64,000 nt of DNA from Dryococelus australis. Its lineage: Eukaryota > Arthropoda > Insecta > Phasmatodea > Phasmatidae. The position numbers and the translations under genes were made by a program. The stretch spans positions 42,197,056 through 42,261,055 of the forward strand of contig CM057006.1 in the NCBI GenBank assembly GCA_029891345.1, read 5' to 3'. Under the pieces are notes generated by a model, which was not told the origin of the DNA, did no database searches, and was given only the letters and a program-made list of their open reading frames with translations. Positions within the stretch are counted from its first letter, which is position 1; each line of letters begins with the position of its first letter. Below are positions 21,409 through 32,154 of the stretch, in pieces.

Positions 21409-21900
21409 TTTTTTGTGTTACTTTTTTTCGTAGTCGTAGGCAATGTAGATCCATTCAAAATTCGATTTCAATTTCACCACACCATTGCCGTTAAATTTCA
21501 GAGGATTTTATGTTATGCTACGAGACATCTTAGAGTAAGTTAGCGCTAGTGTCGTTTAAAACATTGTAATTTTCTGGATTTGGAAACTGTATGATCATTT
21601 GAAACGTGTTAAATTTAATGTATAATGTCTAATGTAATTGTAGTTATTTCAACTGCAAATAAAACGTGAATTTTCTGAAAACGATTTTTGCTGCAATATG
21701 AAAAATATGTCGGAAACACCCTCTAACACCCCCCCCCCCTTTTTTTCACTTCACGGCTTGTTGGTTTAAGACATTTTCAGTGTATTTTGCCCTGTGATAG
21801 TAACGCAAAAAAACATCGTGTACGAGTAGAATTAACATTTTTTATTGCGTATCGTGCCTAAAAACACGTATATAAGAGGGCATATTTCGCATTTCCGATT

Positions 21901-22332
21901 AAAGGCTGTTCACGATAAAGTGAGCACTTGTGGAATCAACCTTACAAAAAAAATCTATGCTCCTGCTTGCATATATTTTAACGGGCCCACTGAGTGGCAT
22001 GCGCCCAGTAAAGTTCGTAACGATAGATAAAAATGTCTTAACGTACATGTCTTAACGTCGAATAAAAAGTGTTAGGTAACCATTTCCGATTTCTTAAATT
22101 ATTTCTTTTGCTTTCCGTATTTTTTTTTTTATGAATCGAAGATAAAATTAGCAAATTTGTAAAATATTTACTTTTCTAATAATTTTACGGTTTCACTTGA
22201 CCGACGCATGAATAAAGTTATGAGGACCATGACAGTGTTAATGTTACATAAGGCGGAAGAATACGCACCGCGCGTACAAGTAGATCTTAAACAGGGCTTT
22301 CAAAAGTGTTCAATTTACCGTGAACAACCTAT
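21901..22332 (+). mobile_element. MITE family 1, long form, copy 2
   Basis: Starts AAAGGCTGTTCACGATAAAG and ends TTTACCGTGAACAACCTATA. The interior keeps TTAACGTCGAATAAAAA and GACCGACGCATGAATAAAG and the AGTAGATCTTAAACAGGGCT tail. Confidence 0.88.
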
Positions 22333-22584
22333 AAGAACGGTGCTTTAGGTAGTTACTGCTCCTCTATTGGCTGATGACGTCGCAACGACACTCATGTTTT
22401 TATGACCTACTGTTTTCGCGGTTATTTGAAATGCGTGATTTTAGAATGGTCATAATTACCTCAGATCAACTCCAAATTATGACGTTTCCCTTTACAACGA
22501 CTAGTTATTTTTCTTCTTTCCATGCAGTTTATGTGGGCGTTCTCGCTGAAAACTTCTTGAGCGTCCCGCTGATGATCAAGGCTA

Positions 22585-22819
22585 TAGGCCGTTCACGGTA
22601 AAGTGAGCACTTTTGAAGCCCTAGTTACTTTTTTCATTCAACCTCTTTATATCCTTCCGCCACTTGTTAATGTAAACCCTGCCACGTGAGTAATAAATAC
22701 AGTGTATACATTCACCCTACCCAAAACCAAAAGTCCGAGGCCACAATGAAATATATTTATTGGTCATTATGTCTGATGAAACAGCATCAAAAAGTGCTCA
22801 CTACCGCGAACGGCCTATA
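22585..22819 (+). mobile_element. MITE family 1, short form, copy 1
   Basis: TATAGGCCGTTCACGGTAAA start and ACCGCGAACGGCCTATA end, with both termini inverted. The interior differs from the long form: CTAGTTACTTTTTTCATTC, CACGTGAGTAATAAATAC and ATATATTTATTGGTCATTAT. No coding capacity. Confidence 0.85.
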
Positions 22820-23354
22820 TTTTAGTTTGGAATAGGGGCGAGTGGAAGAGGCATCTTTAAAAAAAAAGTTTTACTTTTCTCTCGCATTAACTCACTATCT
22901 TTCCCCCCCCCCCCCCCCCCCCCCCACCCTTTTTCTCTTCCGGGCCAATAGAATAAAACGAAACTGAGATTGCAAAACTGTTACTTTTTATTTGTTTTGC
23001 TGTAACCACAGTCGATTTTATTTCAATGTTTTGTGGTTTGACGACTTCACAGATCGGTAGTCGATTAGGTTGGTTGTGTTGTCAGAGTGTTGCATGCGCG
23101 CGAAATGCATGTCGTCTCGTTGACATGCGAACCGCAGGATACGTGAGCACATGTTTTCACAACTGGTCGTTCAACGTTTGTTTGTTTATATATATATATA
23201 CACACACATATAGTAGTGTCGGCAAACCCGCGACCGAGCGACACACATGGAGAGTTGAACCTGCATTATTAACTATCATCCGTGTTTAATTGCACGCCAC
23301 ATGGCTTGGCTCACGCTCCAATATCCGACACACGCTCCGCTGCTACGTTGTTTC
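22820..23354. other. No gene recognised; poly-C and TA/CA microsatellite
   Basis: A C run of about 22 bases at 22903-22925 and a short TATATATA-CACACA run at 23188-23207 are the only structures seen. Confidence 0.5.
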
Positions 23355-23636
23355 AGGCTGTTCACGGTGAAGTGAGCACTTCTGAGGCCCCGCATACTTT
23401 TTTCCTTTCGGACATCATGCTTTAACCTCCTTTTTAAAATAAATATTGCCATGGAAGTAACATACTCGGAAGTTTACGCCTAAGGCTGAAATAAAATAGC
23501 GATGCGGCTACTACCCAGAAACAAAGATTTTGTAACCCTAGCCTAACCTACGCCAACCTAACCTAACATATTTATTGAGTATTATTTCAAATTAGAGGGC
23601 TTTCTAAAGTGCTCACTTTACCCGTGTATAGCCTAT
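23355..23636 (+). mobile_element. MITE family 1, short form, copy 2
   Basis: Starts AGGCTGTTCACGGTGAAGTG and ends CTTTACCCGTGTATAGCCTA. It holds a small CCTAACCTA-rich insertion (around 23535-23565) that makes it longer than the usual 240 bp. Confidence 0.82.
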
Positions 23637-24034
23637 AGTTGGGCGATTTTGGAAGCAACAATTTCTGCTGGGTGTGTGTGTGTGTTTAGTAAGGTGGGCC
23701 GGGAGGGGGTAATCTATACACTTAACTGCTTATATTTGTACGTAAAAATAAATTAAATATCTACGATGGTGTTTGCACGAATTCGTTTATACGCAGCAGC
23801 TCGCCCGTGGAATGATACGATATCCGTCAGGATACCCAGACACTCCCGGATGCCATTCGGAAGCCTTTGGTCGTGGTTTCTTACAAAGCTTGCTGGTTTG
23901 ACTTCGCCATACGCCGAAGATATCGGCGGTCCCTATATGTCAATTATTCTTGACCTCCCTCGTCGAGGTTTTGGTTTTTATATCTCCCCGGTGTTTCCAT
24001 TTCACCACTGCATCACTCACGGTTAAACGTGATA

Positions 24035-24452
24035 AAGGCTGTTCACGATAAAGTGAGCACTTTTGAAATCAACCTTTGAAAAGAGTCACTGCCTCTGCCT
24101 GCATATATCGTAACGGGCGCACTTGGGGAAATACGCCCAGTAAAGTTGGTAACGATGGGTGGAAAATAGTTATATATCTTTACGTCAAATTAAGTGACAA
24201 TTCGTAACAACATTAATAATTTATTTCACTTTGTATTTTTTTCAACTTATCGGAAGTGTAAAATAGAGCAGATTTGTGAAATATTTCCTTTTTTAACTAA
24301 TTTTAAAGTGTTACTTGTTCAACGCATGAATAATGTAATGGGGCCCATGACAATGTTAATCTTACATACGGCGAAAGAATACACAGCGTGCATGCAAGTA
24401 GATTTTAGGCATGGCTTTCGAAAGTGCTCATCTTACCGTGAACTGCTTTTAT
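24035..24452 (+). mobile_element. MITE family 1, long form, copy 3
   Basis: AAGGCTGTTCACGATAAAGT start after TA at 24033, end TCTTACCGTGAACTGCTTTT. The interior holds the family AACGCATGAATAATGTAATG and AGTAGATTTTAGGCATGGCT segments. Confidence 0.85.
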
Positions 24453-26048
24453 CTCAAATTTGCCAAAAATCTCACTAATGGAATTGTCATGTGTTAAATA
24501 GACACAATGTGTGAAGAGTTTATAGCCACACGTTTGGGCGTTCAAATTAATACACCTCCGATATGTGTTACAATATTAGGGCCAATCTCATTGGCTATAA
24601 AATATTATTTCTGAGCTATGTAATATAAGAAATGAATGAATTATGTAATAATAAAATATCGTTGTGTATGTGTGTGAGTCTGATAGGTTATATTAATGAT
24701 ATACCTCGGCTGAACTCGATGCTGCCACGCTAAAAAAATCGGCTTATTCACCCAAATTTCCATTACCTCTGCAGTTAGAAACAATTGGATCACTAATTCT
24801 AATAAACAAACAGAAGTCTTAACTCAACTAATTAATATAAACGAATACAATTACTTTGATTTTAATACTGACGAACTTTACCAATTTCAAATTATATGAT
24901 ACTTTTGCAGAACTTTAGTTACTAAATATTATACTATACTAATTCTTAAAATTACAAGCAACACCAGCCTGCACATTGCACATCAACTGATTTACCAGCA
25001 TTTGACTTTACTAGTTCTGGTGTCATAAATACATTTACATTTGCTCGAGGAAAAATACGACTTAGCTGTGTCGATAGCGGAAAATAACCGCAACTCTGCC
25101 GATGTCGTGGAGTCATCCTTCACTGGTGTAGAACCCAGGAACAGCTCTCCCGCTCACCACGGACAGCACATCTCCGGGTGGTGCTCAGCGAACTCGTCCT
25201 CTGCGGGCCGGAACAGCGGAGGCGGGTGCAGAACCGGAACCTCGCCAGAATCCGCAGCCAGTAGCGCTCCTCTCGCAGAATTGGCTCTCCGAACACCAGA
25301 CACCGCGTCGTCCTTGGTGCGAAGTCCCAACCAAGAAGTCCTCCTTCACTGGGCCGTCCTTCCTTCCGGGCTCATCGTACAGCTTATGTCGAATTACTTC
25401 TTATTTTAAACATATATAGGCTCAGCATTCCAATAGCGCGTGAATAATTATGTATCTCAGTCGTAAATATCAAATTGTAAGTATTGCCTTCTTTTCTAGC
25501 TGGCCTCTCACTGATTCCAAATTAGAATGAATAAGTTTTTTGTTCTATCAGACTATTGTTTGAAAAAGAAAATAAAATGTGATAGGCCGGCTGGTGTGGC
25601 CTGATTATTTTGAGAAAACAAAAGGTAGTGCTTGTTATAAAGACAAAATACTCATTAAAGAAACCATAGATAATAATTAGACTTGCATAGGTTATATAAC
25701 ACAACTGTCAAAATAAATAAGTTTATACATATCTCATTGAACATACGCTAAACATATTATACATTCCATTAAAGTTTGGCATTGAAATCAAATTGAAAGA
25801 CAGAATAATTATTATAAAGTCATAAATATTGAAGTGCTACAGAATGGGCTTTATCCGCTCGCTAGTGGCAATTCATTATATTAGTGTTTGCTGCTATCAT
25901 GGTTAGATACGAACGTTATAGGGTTGTTTCCCCAACTTCATTTCATTACCTAAGCAACATTTAATGGGTAACTGAACAATTTCACTTGCACAGTTCCATA
26001 ATATAGTAATCACAGCGGTAGCAACGGATGTCTGTGGAAAGCTTTGAG
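24453..26048. other. No gene recognised; GC-richer block at 25090-25390
   Basis: Mostly AT-rich. A CCAAT-like GGCCAATCTCATTGGC followed by TATAAAATATT (24570-24602) resembles promoter spacing. The GC-richer block 25090-25390 is open on + (25041-25409, Ser/Gly/Ala-rich, no domain). The pattern could be a retrotransposon LTR/leader but I found no partner repeat or TG...CA borders. Confidence 0.4.
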
Positions 26049-26340
26049 GCAACGATCTCCCATTTCTACAGCTTTTGCGAAAATTAATTTTTAGAACCTA
26101 AACGGGAGCGGATATTGTATAATCCTGTATAGTTTTAACTTATTATTAATTAACAAAATTTTCGTTAGTTTATTAATTGGATAGAAGTATACAGTTTTTT
26201 TTTTGTGTTGGAAAAATTAGACTGCACTATAAAAACAGTTTGTAACAAAATTGTTAGAAGATTTTTACAAAATCGGCTCCCGTTTGGGTTCAAAAAATTA
26301 ATTCTCCCGAAAGCTGTAGAAATGGGAGATGGTGGCCTTA
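26049..26340. repeat. Fold-back element with about 65-bp inverted arms
   Basis: The left arm (26050-26114) contains ATCTCCCATTTCTACAGC, AAATTAATTTTTAGAACC and AAACGGGAGCGG. The right arm (26271-26338) contains the same strings inverted (CTCCCGTTTGGGTTC, AAAAATTAATTCTC, GCTGTAGAAATGGGAGAT). The spacer is about 155 bp. It is a MITE-like relic. Confidence 0.75.
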
Positions 26341-26569
26341 AAGGCAAGGAGTGTTGAGACCTACCAACTGATGGGAGAATTTAAATAATAAATAGCGGAA
26401 GACCGAGGCAGGAGTGCACAAAGCAAGTAATGATGGGCCTATCAAGTAAAGTTGCGGTTTTACGTCGCTCAGTTTGCTCAGAAAGGACCTCCTTGATAGA
26501 AATCGCTAAGAATGCACTCGAGCAACGAGTTGCGATACCAGCGGTACTGTGACATCGAGATATTTGCTA

Positions 26570-26990
26570 TAGGCTGTTCACCATAAACTGAGTAATTTTG
26601 AAAGCCCTGCTCAAGATATCCTCGCAAACACGTTGTATGTTCTTCCGCTGTATGTAAAATTAACATTCCCAAAGAGCCCGATCACTTTAATCATGCGTCG
26701 GTCAAGTGGACTTGAGGAATTATTAGAAAAATTAATATTTTCTCAAATATTTCAATTCTTGCGCTTCGTGCATTAAAAATATTGAATGCAAAAGAAATCA
26801 TTCCAGTATTAATAGATATCTATCTAACACTTTTAGTTCAACGTTAAGACGTGGAACTACTTTCCCTCCATCGTTGCCAACTTTACTGGGCCTATGTCAC
26901 TCAGTGCGCCCGTTAAAATGTGTGTGTAGTCAGGGACAGTGACATTTTTCATAGGTTGATTTCAAACGTGCTTACTGTTTTGTGAACAAG
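26570..26990 (-). mobile_element. MITE family 1, long form, copy 4 (reverse)
   Basis: Reverse orientation: TAGGCTGTTCACCATAAACT start, ATCATGCGTCGGTCAAGTGG and TTCAACGTTAAGACGTGGAA inside, and a degenerate end GTTTTGTGAACA. It directly abuts the next MITE. Confidence 0.8.
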
Positions 26991-27219
26991 GCTATTCACT
27001 CTAGAGTGAGTACTTTTGAAGTCCTCTCATTTGGAATAGTAGTCAGTAGATATATTTTGTTTTAGTCTTAGACGTTAACTTCAGAGTGCGGTGGAATATA
27101 TAGACCTAACATTGTGTTCGTTACTTACATGGCAATATTTATTAAAAAAATTATTAATAGCTGAAAGGAAAAAGTAACTAGGGCTTCAAAAGTGTTCACT
27201 TTATCGTGAACAGCCTATA
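26989..27219 (-). mobile_element. MITE family 1, short form, copy 3 (reverse)
   Basis: AAGGCTATTCACTCTAGAGT start, TTATCGTGAACAGCCTATA end. The interior AGTGCGGTGGAATATATAG is the reverse of the short-form core. It lies head-to-tail against the long copy on its left. Confidence 0.8.
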
Positions 27220-29026
27220 TGCTTCAATATCCCAACATTTGCGGAGTTAATATTTCGAAACATTTTTATTGGACGTTTCAGTTTATCCAGTATTATTATC
27301 GATGGCTCTGTTGTTAATAATATTTAGGTCCTATGTTGATTTTTGCGGTTACGTTAATTGGATATAGGTGCAAGCTATATTTACGATATATCATAGATTT
27401 TCAATACTCTGTGGAAGCGATATATTATGTTGATATCGATATTGAACAGTGTATATTGTACAGCCGTGACCACAAGGTTTCGGGATCGATCCCGGAAAAA
27501 ACTATGGACACGTGCGTCATTTTTAGGCGTAAACCGTGTCTTGATTAGACTACGACAAATAATGAAGGGCCTTAAAAATCTGACAAGTTTTAAAAAGTGG
27601 CCAACTAGGTGCTTGCTGATCGAATCATGGTGTTTGTTGAACCTCCATGCCTCATAGCATTAAATAAGGTTGCTATGGTCACCACGAGATTGATTACTCT
27701 ATTCTTGTTCTTAACACCCTTAAACTTGTGGATATGACGTATAAGTAGAGGCGTGCAAAATTCGCGTTTTGTTTCAAGACGTACTAGACTTGACTTGTGA
27801 CTTCGTATTGCATTTGTCATTGGACTGCAGTTTGTCCGGACACGCCCTGGACGGCTTTGGACCAGTAGCGAGCAACTAACGGAAAGGTAAGATGTGTGCT
27901 CACTACTGTAGAAGCCAATAAATAAATGGCACAAGCACGAATATATGACGGTGAATAATAGCATGCCACCAGAAAACCACGCGACTTTCGCAGGTCCCTT
28001 TACCTATAAGTACTATTTTTGGGGAATAAAAAAATTATATCATATAGATTTTGCAACGTGGTGTGTCAAAATTACAATTTTAGTGTTTCAGGGACGTAAA
28101 ATTAAAATTAATTAAATAATTTACAGAAAATTGATCAAGGGCGACTGCAAGGTCATGTCTTAATTAATTTTAAGTTATGCTTAGCATTAGCAAAATTTAT
28201 TTTACAAAAAATTAGTGGGCCGCTACAAATTAAAAACATGCAACAATTTTTTTTTTTTATCTCCAAAATTGCGAAATTATTTTATAGTGTGGTTTTAAGG
28301 TTTCCTTGAAGTAAACGGCTCGATATCCTATTTCAATATGAATGATCTCGTTTCGGTAGGTGAGCTAACAGTCCATTCGTGGTTACTTCCAACTTATTTT
28401 GAAGCCCTGCTTAAGTTCTGCTTCCAGGGTATTCCTCCGCCTCGTGCAAACAAAGCATACCCGAGTCTAGAAAATTACACCAAAAGGATAACTCTAATAA
28501 CTAGTGCGCGCACAGCATTGTTTTGCTTAATATAACTTTCTTACAAAGTATTAACCAACACACACGTTTTCTCACTAAATTGTAAATACATTCATTACAA
28601 ATCAAATATTATTGTTTATAGGTAAAATATAACTAAAAGTCCTGTTTAACCGAAAATAAGGTAGGCCTGCTTTTGTGTTAACAGAAGTATAAAACGGTTG
28701 TGATACATGACATATTTAAGAAATAACCAAACACATCATACATAAGGTATATCCCAAAAATACTAAAATTGCAATTTTGACACGCTCTTGTGTAAAAAAA
28801 AACATAGAAAGCGGGGGTCCCTTTGTGACTGGGTGGGTAATATTGTGAAATTGATGTTTTGCACTATTATTAAAATTTTGTTTAATTTTATAGAGGTTGT
28901 TTCAAATGTTTAGTGGTAAAATTGGCACCACTGAATATCCGAAACGTCTGATTTAAATAGTGGGGTGTATAAACACTATTTTATGTGTCACAAAGTCACC
29001 CCCGTTTACTGTAGTATTCGTAAGTA
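27220..29026. other. AT-rich DNA, no gene recognised
   Basis: Short frames on both strands (for example 27605-27964 on -) have no recognisable domain. T run at 28248-28258. Confidence 0.45.
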
Positions 29027-29407
29027 TAGGATGTTCACGGTAAGATGAACACTTTTGAAAGCCTTGCTGATGATGTAATTGTGTGCACTTTGTGTATTTT
29101 TCAGCCATATGTAAAATTAACATTGATATGGACCTCCTCACTTTATTCATGCGTCGGTCAAGTGAAACTGTGACATTATTAGAAAATTAAATATTATATA
29201 AATCTGCTAATATTTACATTTATATGTATTAAAATAAAACAGAAAGTAAAAGAAATAATTTGAGTCATCACAAAGATATATCCATCGTTACCAACTTTGC
29301 TGGTCGAATGTCACTCGGTGCGCCCATCAAAATATATGCAGGGAGGGGAAATTACTTTTTTCTAAGGTTCATCTCAAAAGTGACCATTTTATCGTGAACA
29401 GCCTTTA
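29027..29407 (-). mobile_element. MITE family 1, long form, copy 5 (reverse)
   Basis: TAGGATGTTCACGGTAAGAT start, ATTCATGCGTCGGTCAAGTG inside, TTATCGTGAACAGCCTTTA end. Slightly shorter than other long copies because of a deletion around the GTCGAATAAAAA segment. Confidence 0.85.
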
Positions 29408-29730
29408 ATGTGTTTTAAGTTGAACAGAGTTGCGTACAATATAAAATATTGAAGTGTTCTGTGACCGGCAGCCTCCAGTTGAAGGATCATCGGCGACCGC
29501 AGCAGCCGAGTAGAAATGTAAAGAAAGCCAGCGGGGAGGTCAGTGCAATATCAGGACCGTGGACTGGGGGGAAACCAATTTTCTCCAGGATAGTCTTCCC
29601 TGCCCGTCCACTCAGCCGCAGCGCTGGCGCGGATTTCGCATGACTGACTGTGCAGAAACTCGAACCCACAGTCGCCGAAGCGAAAACGCCCTCCGCCTCT
29701 CCTTGGCCTCGAGCGAGCCGCGCAAGTCTG
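29408..29730. other. GC-richer stretch without recognised gene
   Basis: 29450-29730 is balanced in composition and open in frames on both strands. No domain or convincing splice borders seen. Confidence 0.35.
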
Positions 29731-29800
29731 AAGGCCGTTCACGATGAAGTGAGCACTTTTTGAAATTGACTTAAGAAAAATGTCACTGCTTTTACCTGCA

Positions 29801-30420
29801 CTGTTAAAAAAAAGAAAATTCTTTCATTTTACGGAAAAATTCTGGTAAAAATGTATCCACTTTCCGTAAAATTGCGGACACATTGATTTTCAGAAACTGG
29901 CTTTCCGTAAATTTCACTGAACTTCTCCGTTAATTTCCGAGGTAGTTTCTTGTGCACTCCGTTGTACTTAAGCGAGGTTTGAACCCGAGTCAAAAAATTA
30001 CCAGTCCATGACTCTAACCATTCACCTACAACTCTCACTCGAAAATTGTGGAATAACTTTTGTATTTATATTCAAAAAACAAAAGCAAAAATTCAGTTTC
30101 TATTAAATTTAGTGTATTTTTAGTGTTGCCAAATGTTACAGACGCCTGATGCTATTTTTTAGTGTTTGAAAGATTAGGTCGTAGTCGCGTGGATAACTTC
30201 AACTGCCGCAGAAACGATAATTTTCTTGTTACAGTGGCGAAGAAAGCTTCGTGTAGAGTCGGTATTGTTCGTCCTCGTAACTCGAAGCCAAAGGGAATAC
30301 GGAGACTTTCCGTATTTTGTACTTACGGACCTAACTCCGTCTTTCGTCGTTACGGATTGCCTTTCCGTATATACACAGTGCATTTCCGTAAACATTCCGT
30401 AAATATAGGGAAATTTTTAA
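29801..30420. mobile_element. Unclassified insertion with TTCCGTAAA motifs and a tRNA-like segment
   Basis: Begins CACTGTTAAAAAAAAG and ends near TTTTTAACATTGAG (inverted AATGTTAAAAA). It is flanked by imperfect copies of a roughly 34-bp MITE segment containing AAAATGTCACTGCT and TACCTGCA. TTCCGTAAA/TTTACGGAAA motifs recur. On the - strand 30055-29955 resembles a tRNA: an A-box-like TGAATGGTTAGAGT and a B-box-like GGGTTCAAACCTC. The class is unresolved. Confidence 0.5.
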
Positions 30421-30464
30421 CATTGAGCCTTAGGAAAATGTCACTGCTCTTACCTGCATATATA

Positions 30465-30705
30465 AGTTGTTCACGGTAAAGTGAGCACTTTTTAAGGCCC
30501 TTTCAACAGGCATTAACCACAAATAAATAGATTTTATTGCCGCTCCAGACGTTAACTTTTGTTAGTGGTGAAATGTACACACTGTGTTTATTAATCTGAT
30601 GACATTGTTTATGTTAAAAAGTGACAGGAAGATAGAAATCTAATGAAAAGAAAAAAATCAGCATGGCCTTTAAAAGTGCTCACTTTACGGTGAATCTCCT
30701 ATAGG
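30465..30705 (+). mobile_element. MITE family 1, short form, copy 4, nested
   Basis: AGTTGTTCACGGTAAAGTGA start, CTTTACGGTGAATCTCCTAT end, 241 bp. Flanked by TA on both sides (30463-30464 and 30706-30707), and removing it restores the long-form sequence CTGCATA-TATTTTAACGGG. This gives the TA target duplication of the family directly. Confidence 0.92.
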
Positions 30706-31055
30706 TATTTTAACGGGTACACTGAGTGCCATGCGTCCAGTAAAGTTGGTTACGATGGATGGAAAGTAGTTCCATATCTTAACGTCGAATAAAAACTATT
30801 AGGTACCCATTTCTGTTAGATAAAACCATTTATTTCTCTCTCTCTCTCTATTTTTTTGACGCATCGGAGTGTCTAAATGAGCAGATTTGTAGAATATTTA
30901 CTTTTTATAATAATTTCACAGTTCCACGTATGAATAAAGTTGGTGAGTTCCATGACAATGTTAATTTTACATAAGGCGGAAGAACACACAACTTGCATAC
31001 ACGTATATCTTAAGCAGGGCTTTCAAAAGTACTCATTTTACCGTGAACAGCCTAT

Positions 31056-31583
31056 ACTTGTGAAATTGTACGCAACACGGACTCAGGTTCCGTATTTTTG
31101 TTCTCGAATGCCACTTGCGGTAGGAAACACACCAAGAGGGTAACACCCGGCTCGGGCTCTGCTGGTTCACAAGGCACTACACGAAACTGCCCAACTTGTT
31201 CCAGGAATTAAAGTTTAACGTAGAAAATACATTCGTTCGCCCGCAGCGGCGCAAAGCTGAAGTGGAAACACAACAAGTGCGGCATTTGCATAACATTTCA
31301 TCCGTCGGTCGGGCGCGGAAAAGTGCGCGTGGGAGCGCTAAAACCCATGCTCGGGCTGTGCGGCGTTCGCGAACTTTCATTTCCACCGGAGCACGCATGC
31401 GCGTTGTTACGATACAGTAAAGGCGGGCAAGCGTGGAGAACTGCGGCGATGCGTCGGTATCCAGGCCAGGCGAAGAATCCAAAAACACATTGCAACAATA
31501 ATAGTTTATTAAACATGTCAGCGAAGCGCCCCTACCGGCGGCTTGGTATTTGGGACAGTTACGTCACCAGAAACTATATAATG
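31056..31583. other. No gene recognised
   Basis: Moderate GC, short frames on both strands around 31177-31520, no recognisable domain. Confidence 0.4.
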
Positions 31584-32153
31584 CACTATCTACCAAAAAT
31601 TAATTGGGTACCCGTGAAGATGGGTAGTTCAGTACGTCAGTTGACTTGTGTTTCACGGCCTTCGGCGTAGGACCGCTGGTGTTTGTCCGTGGTAGCATGA
31701 ACACAGAGGCCTATCGTAACATTCTGGATAATGAAATGCTCCCAACATTGTGGCGTTTTTACGGAATGGACCCGTGTTACTTCCTGGATAACAATGCCAG
31801 GTGCCATGTTTCAAGGGCTATTATGCAGTGGTACGCCGACAACAATGTTCGCCGATTGGACTGGCCCGCCCAGAGCCCCGACCTCAACCCTACAGAACAT
31901 CTTTGGGACGAATTGGATCGCCGGGTGAGGGCTCGTCAGGCGCGGCCAAAATCTATTGCTCAACTCATGGAATGGCTGTAAGAGGAATGGCGACGAATCC
32001 CCGTGGATGCCCTGCAAACACTCGTAGAGAGCATGCCAAACAGAGTGGCTGCTGTTATAGCCGCTAGAGGTAGCCCTACGAGATTCCAACGGGGTGACAA
32101 CCACCGAGCGAACATTGTGGACAGGTGCCCAATTACTTTTCGGTAGATAGTGT
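31584..32153 (+). mobile_element. Tc1-like DNA transposon, internally deleted
   Basis: Terminal inverted repeats GCACTATCTACCAAAAATTA (31583) and its partner TTTTCGGTAGATAGTGTA (32137-32154), each continuing with an ATTGGG(T/C)ACC block. About 570 bp instead of the usual 1.3-1.7 kb. Between them lies only the C-terminal half of the transposase. Confidence 0.88.
31646..32147 (+). pseudogene. Tc1-family transposase, C-terminal half
   Basis: The frame reads ...VRGSMNTEAYRNILDNEM, GMDPCYFLDNNARCHVSRAI, then DWPAQSPDLNPTEHLWDELD (catalytic Glu in PTEH), RRVRARQARPK and EWL, then a stop at 31979. It continues in frame as EEWRRIPVDALQTLVESMPN, RVAAVIAARG. The DDE domain's second Asp, normally in QDNAxxH, is Asn here (LDNNARCH). 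The N-terminal helix-turn-helix region and the first Asp are deleted. Confidence 0.88.
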
Positions 32154-32154
32154 A

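Larger units (their letters stand above)
29731..31055 (+). mobile_element. MITE family 1, long form, copy 6, split by two insertions
   Basis: The left end AAGGCCGTTCACGATGAAGT (29731) and right end CATTTTACCGTGAACAGCC (31055) belong to one long-form copy. Its body is interrupted at 29801-30420 by an unrelated block and at 30465-30705 by a short-form copy. The remaining body continues at 30706 with TATTTTAACGGGTACACTG as in intact copies. Confidence 0.85.

Noticed and set aside
25041-25409. 122-codon Ser/Gly-rich + frame as a host exon
   Set aside because: No splice sites or domain, composition resembles a GC-rich repeat leader; left as unclassified block.
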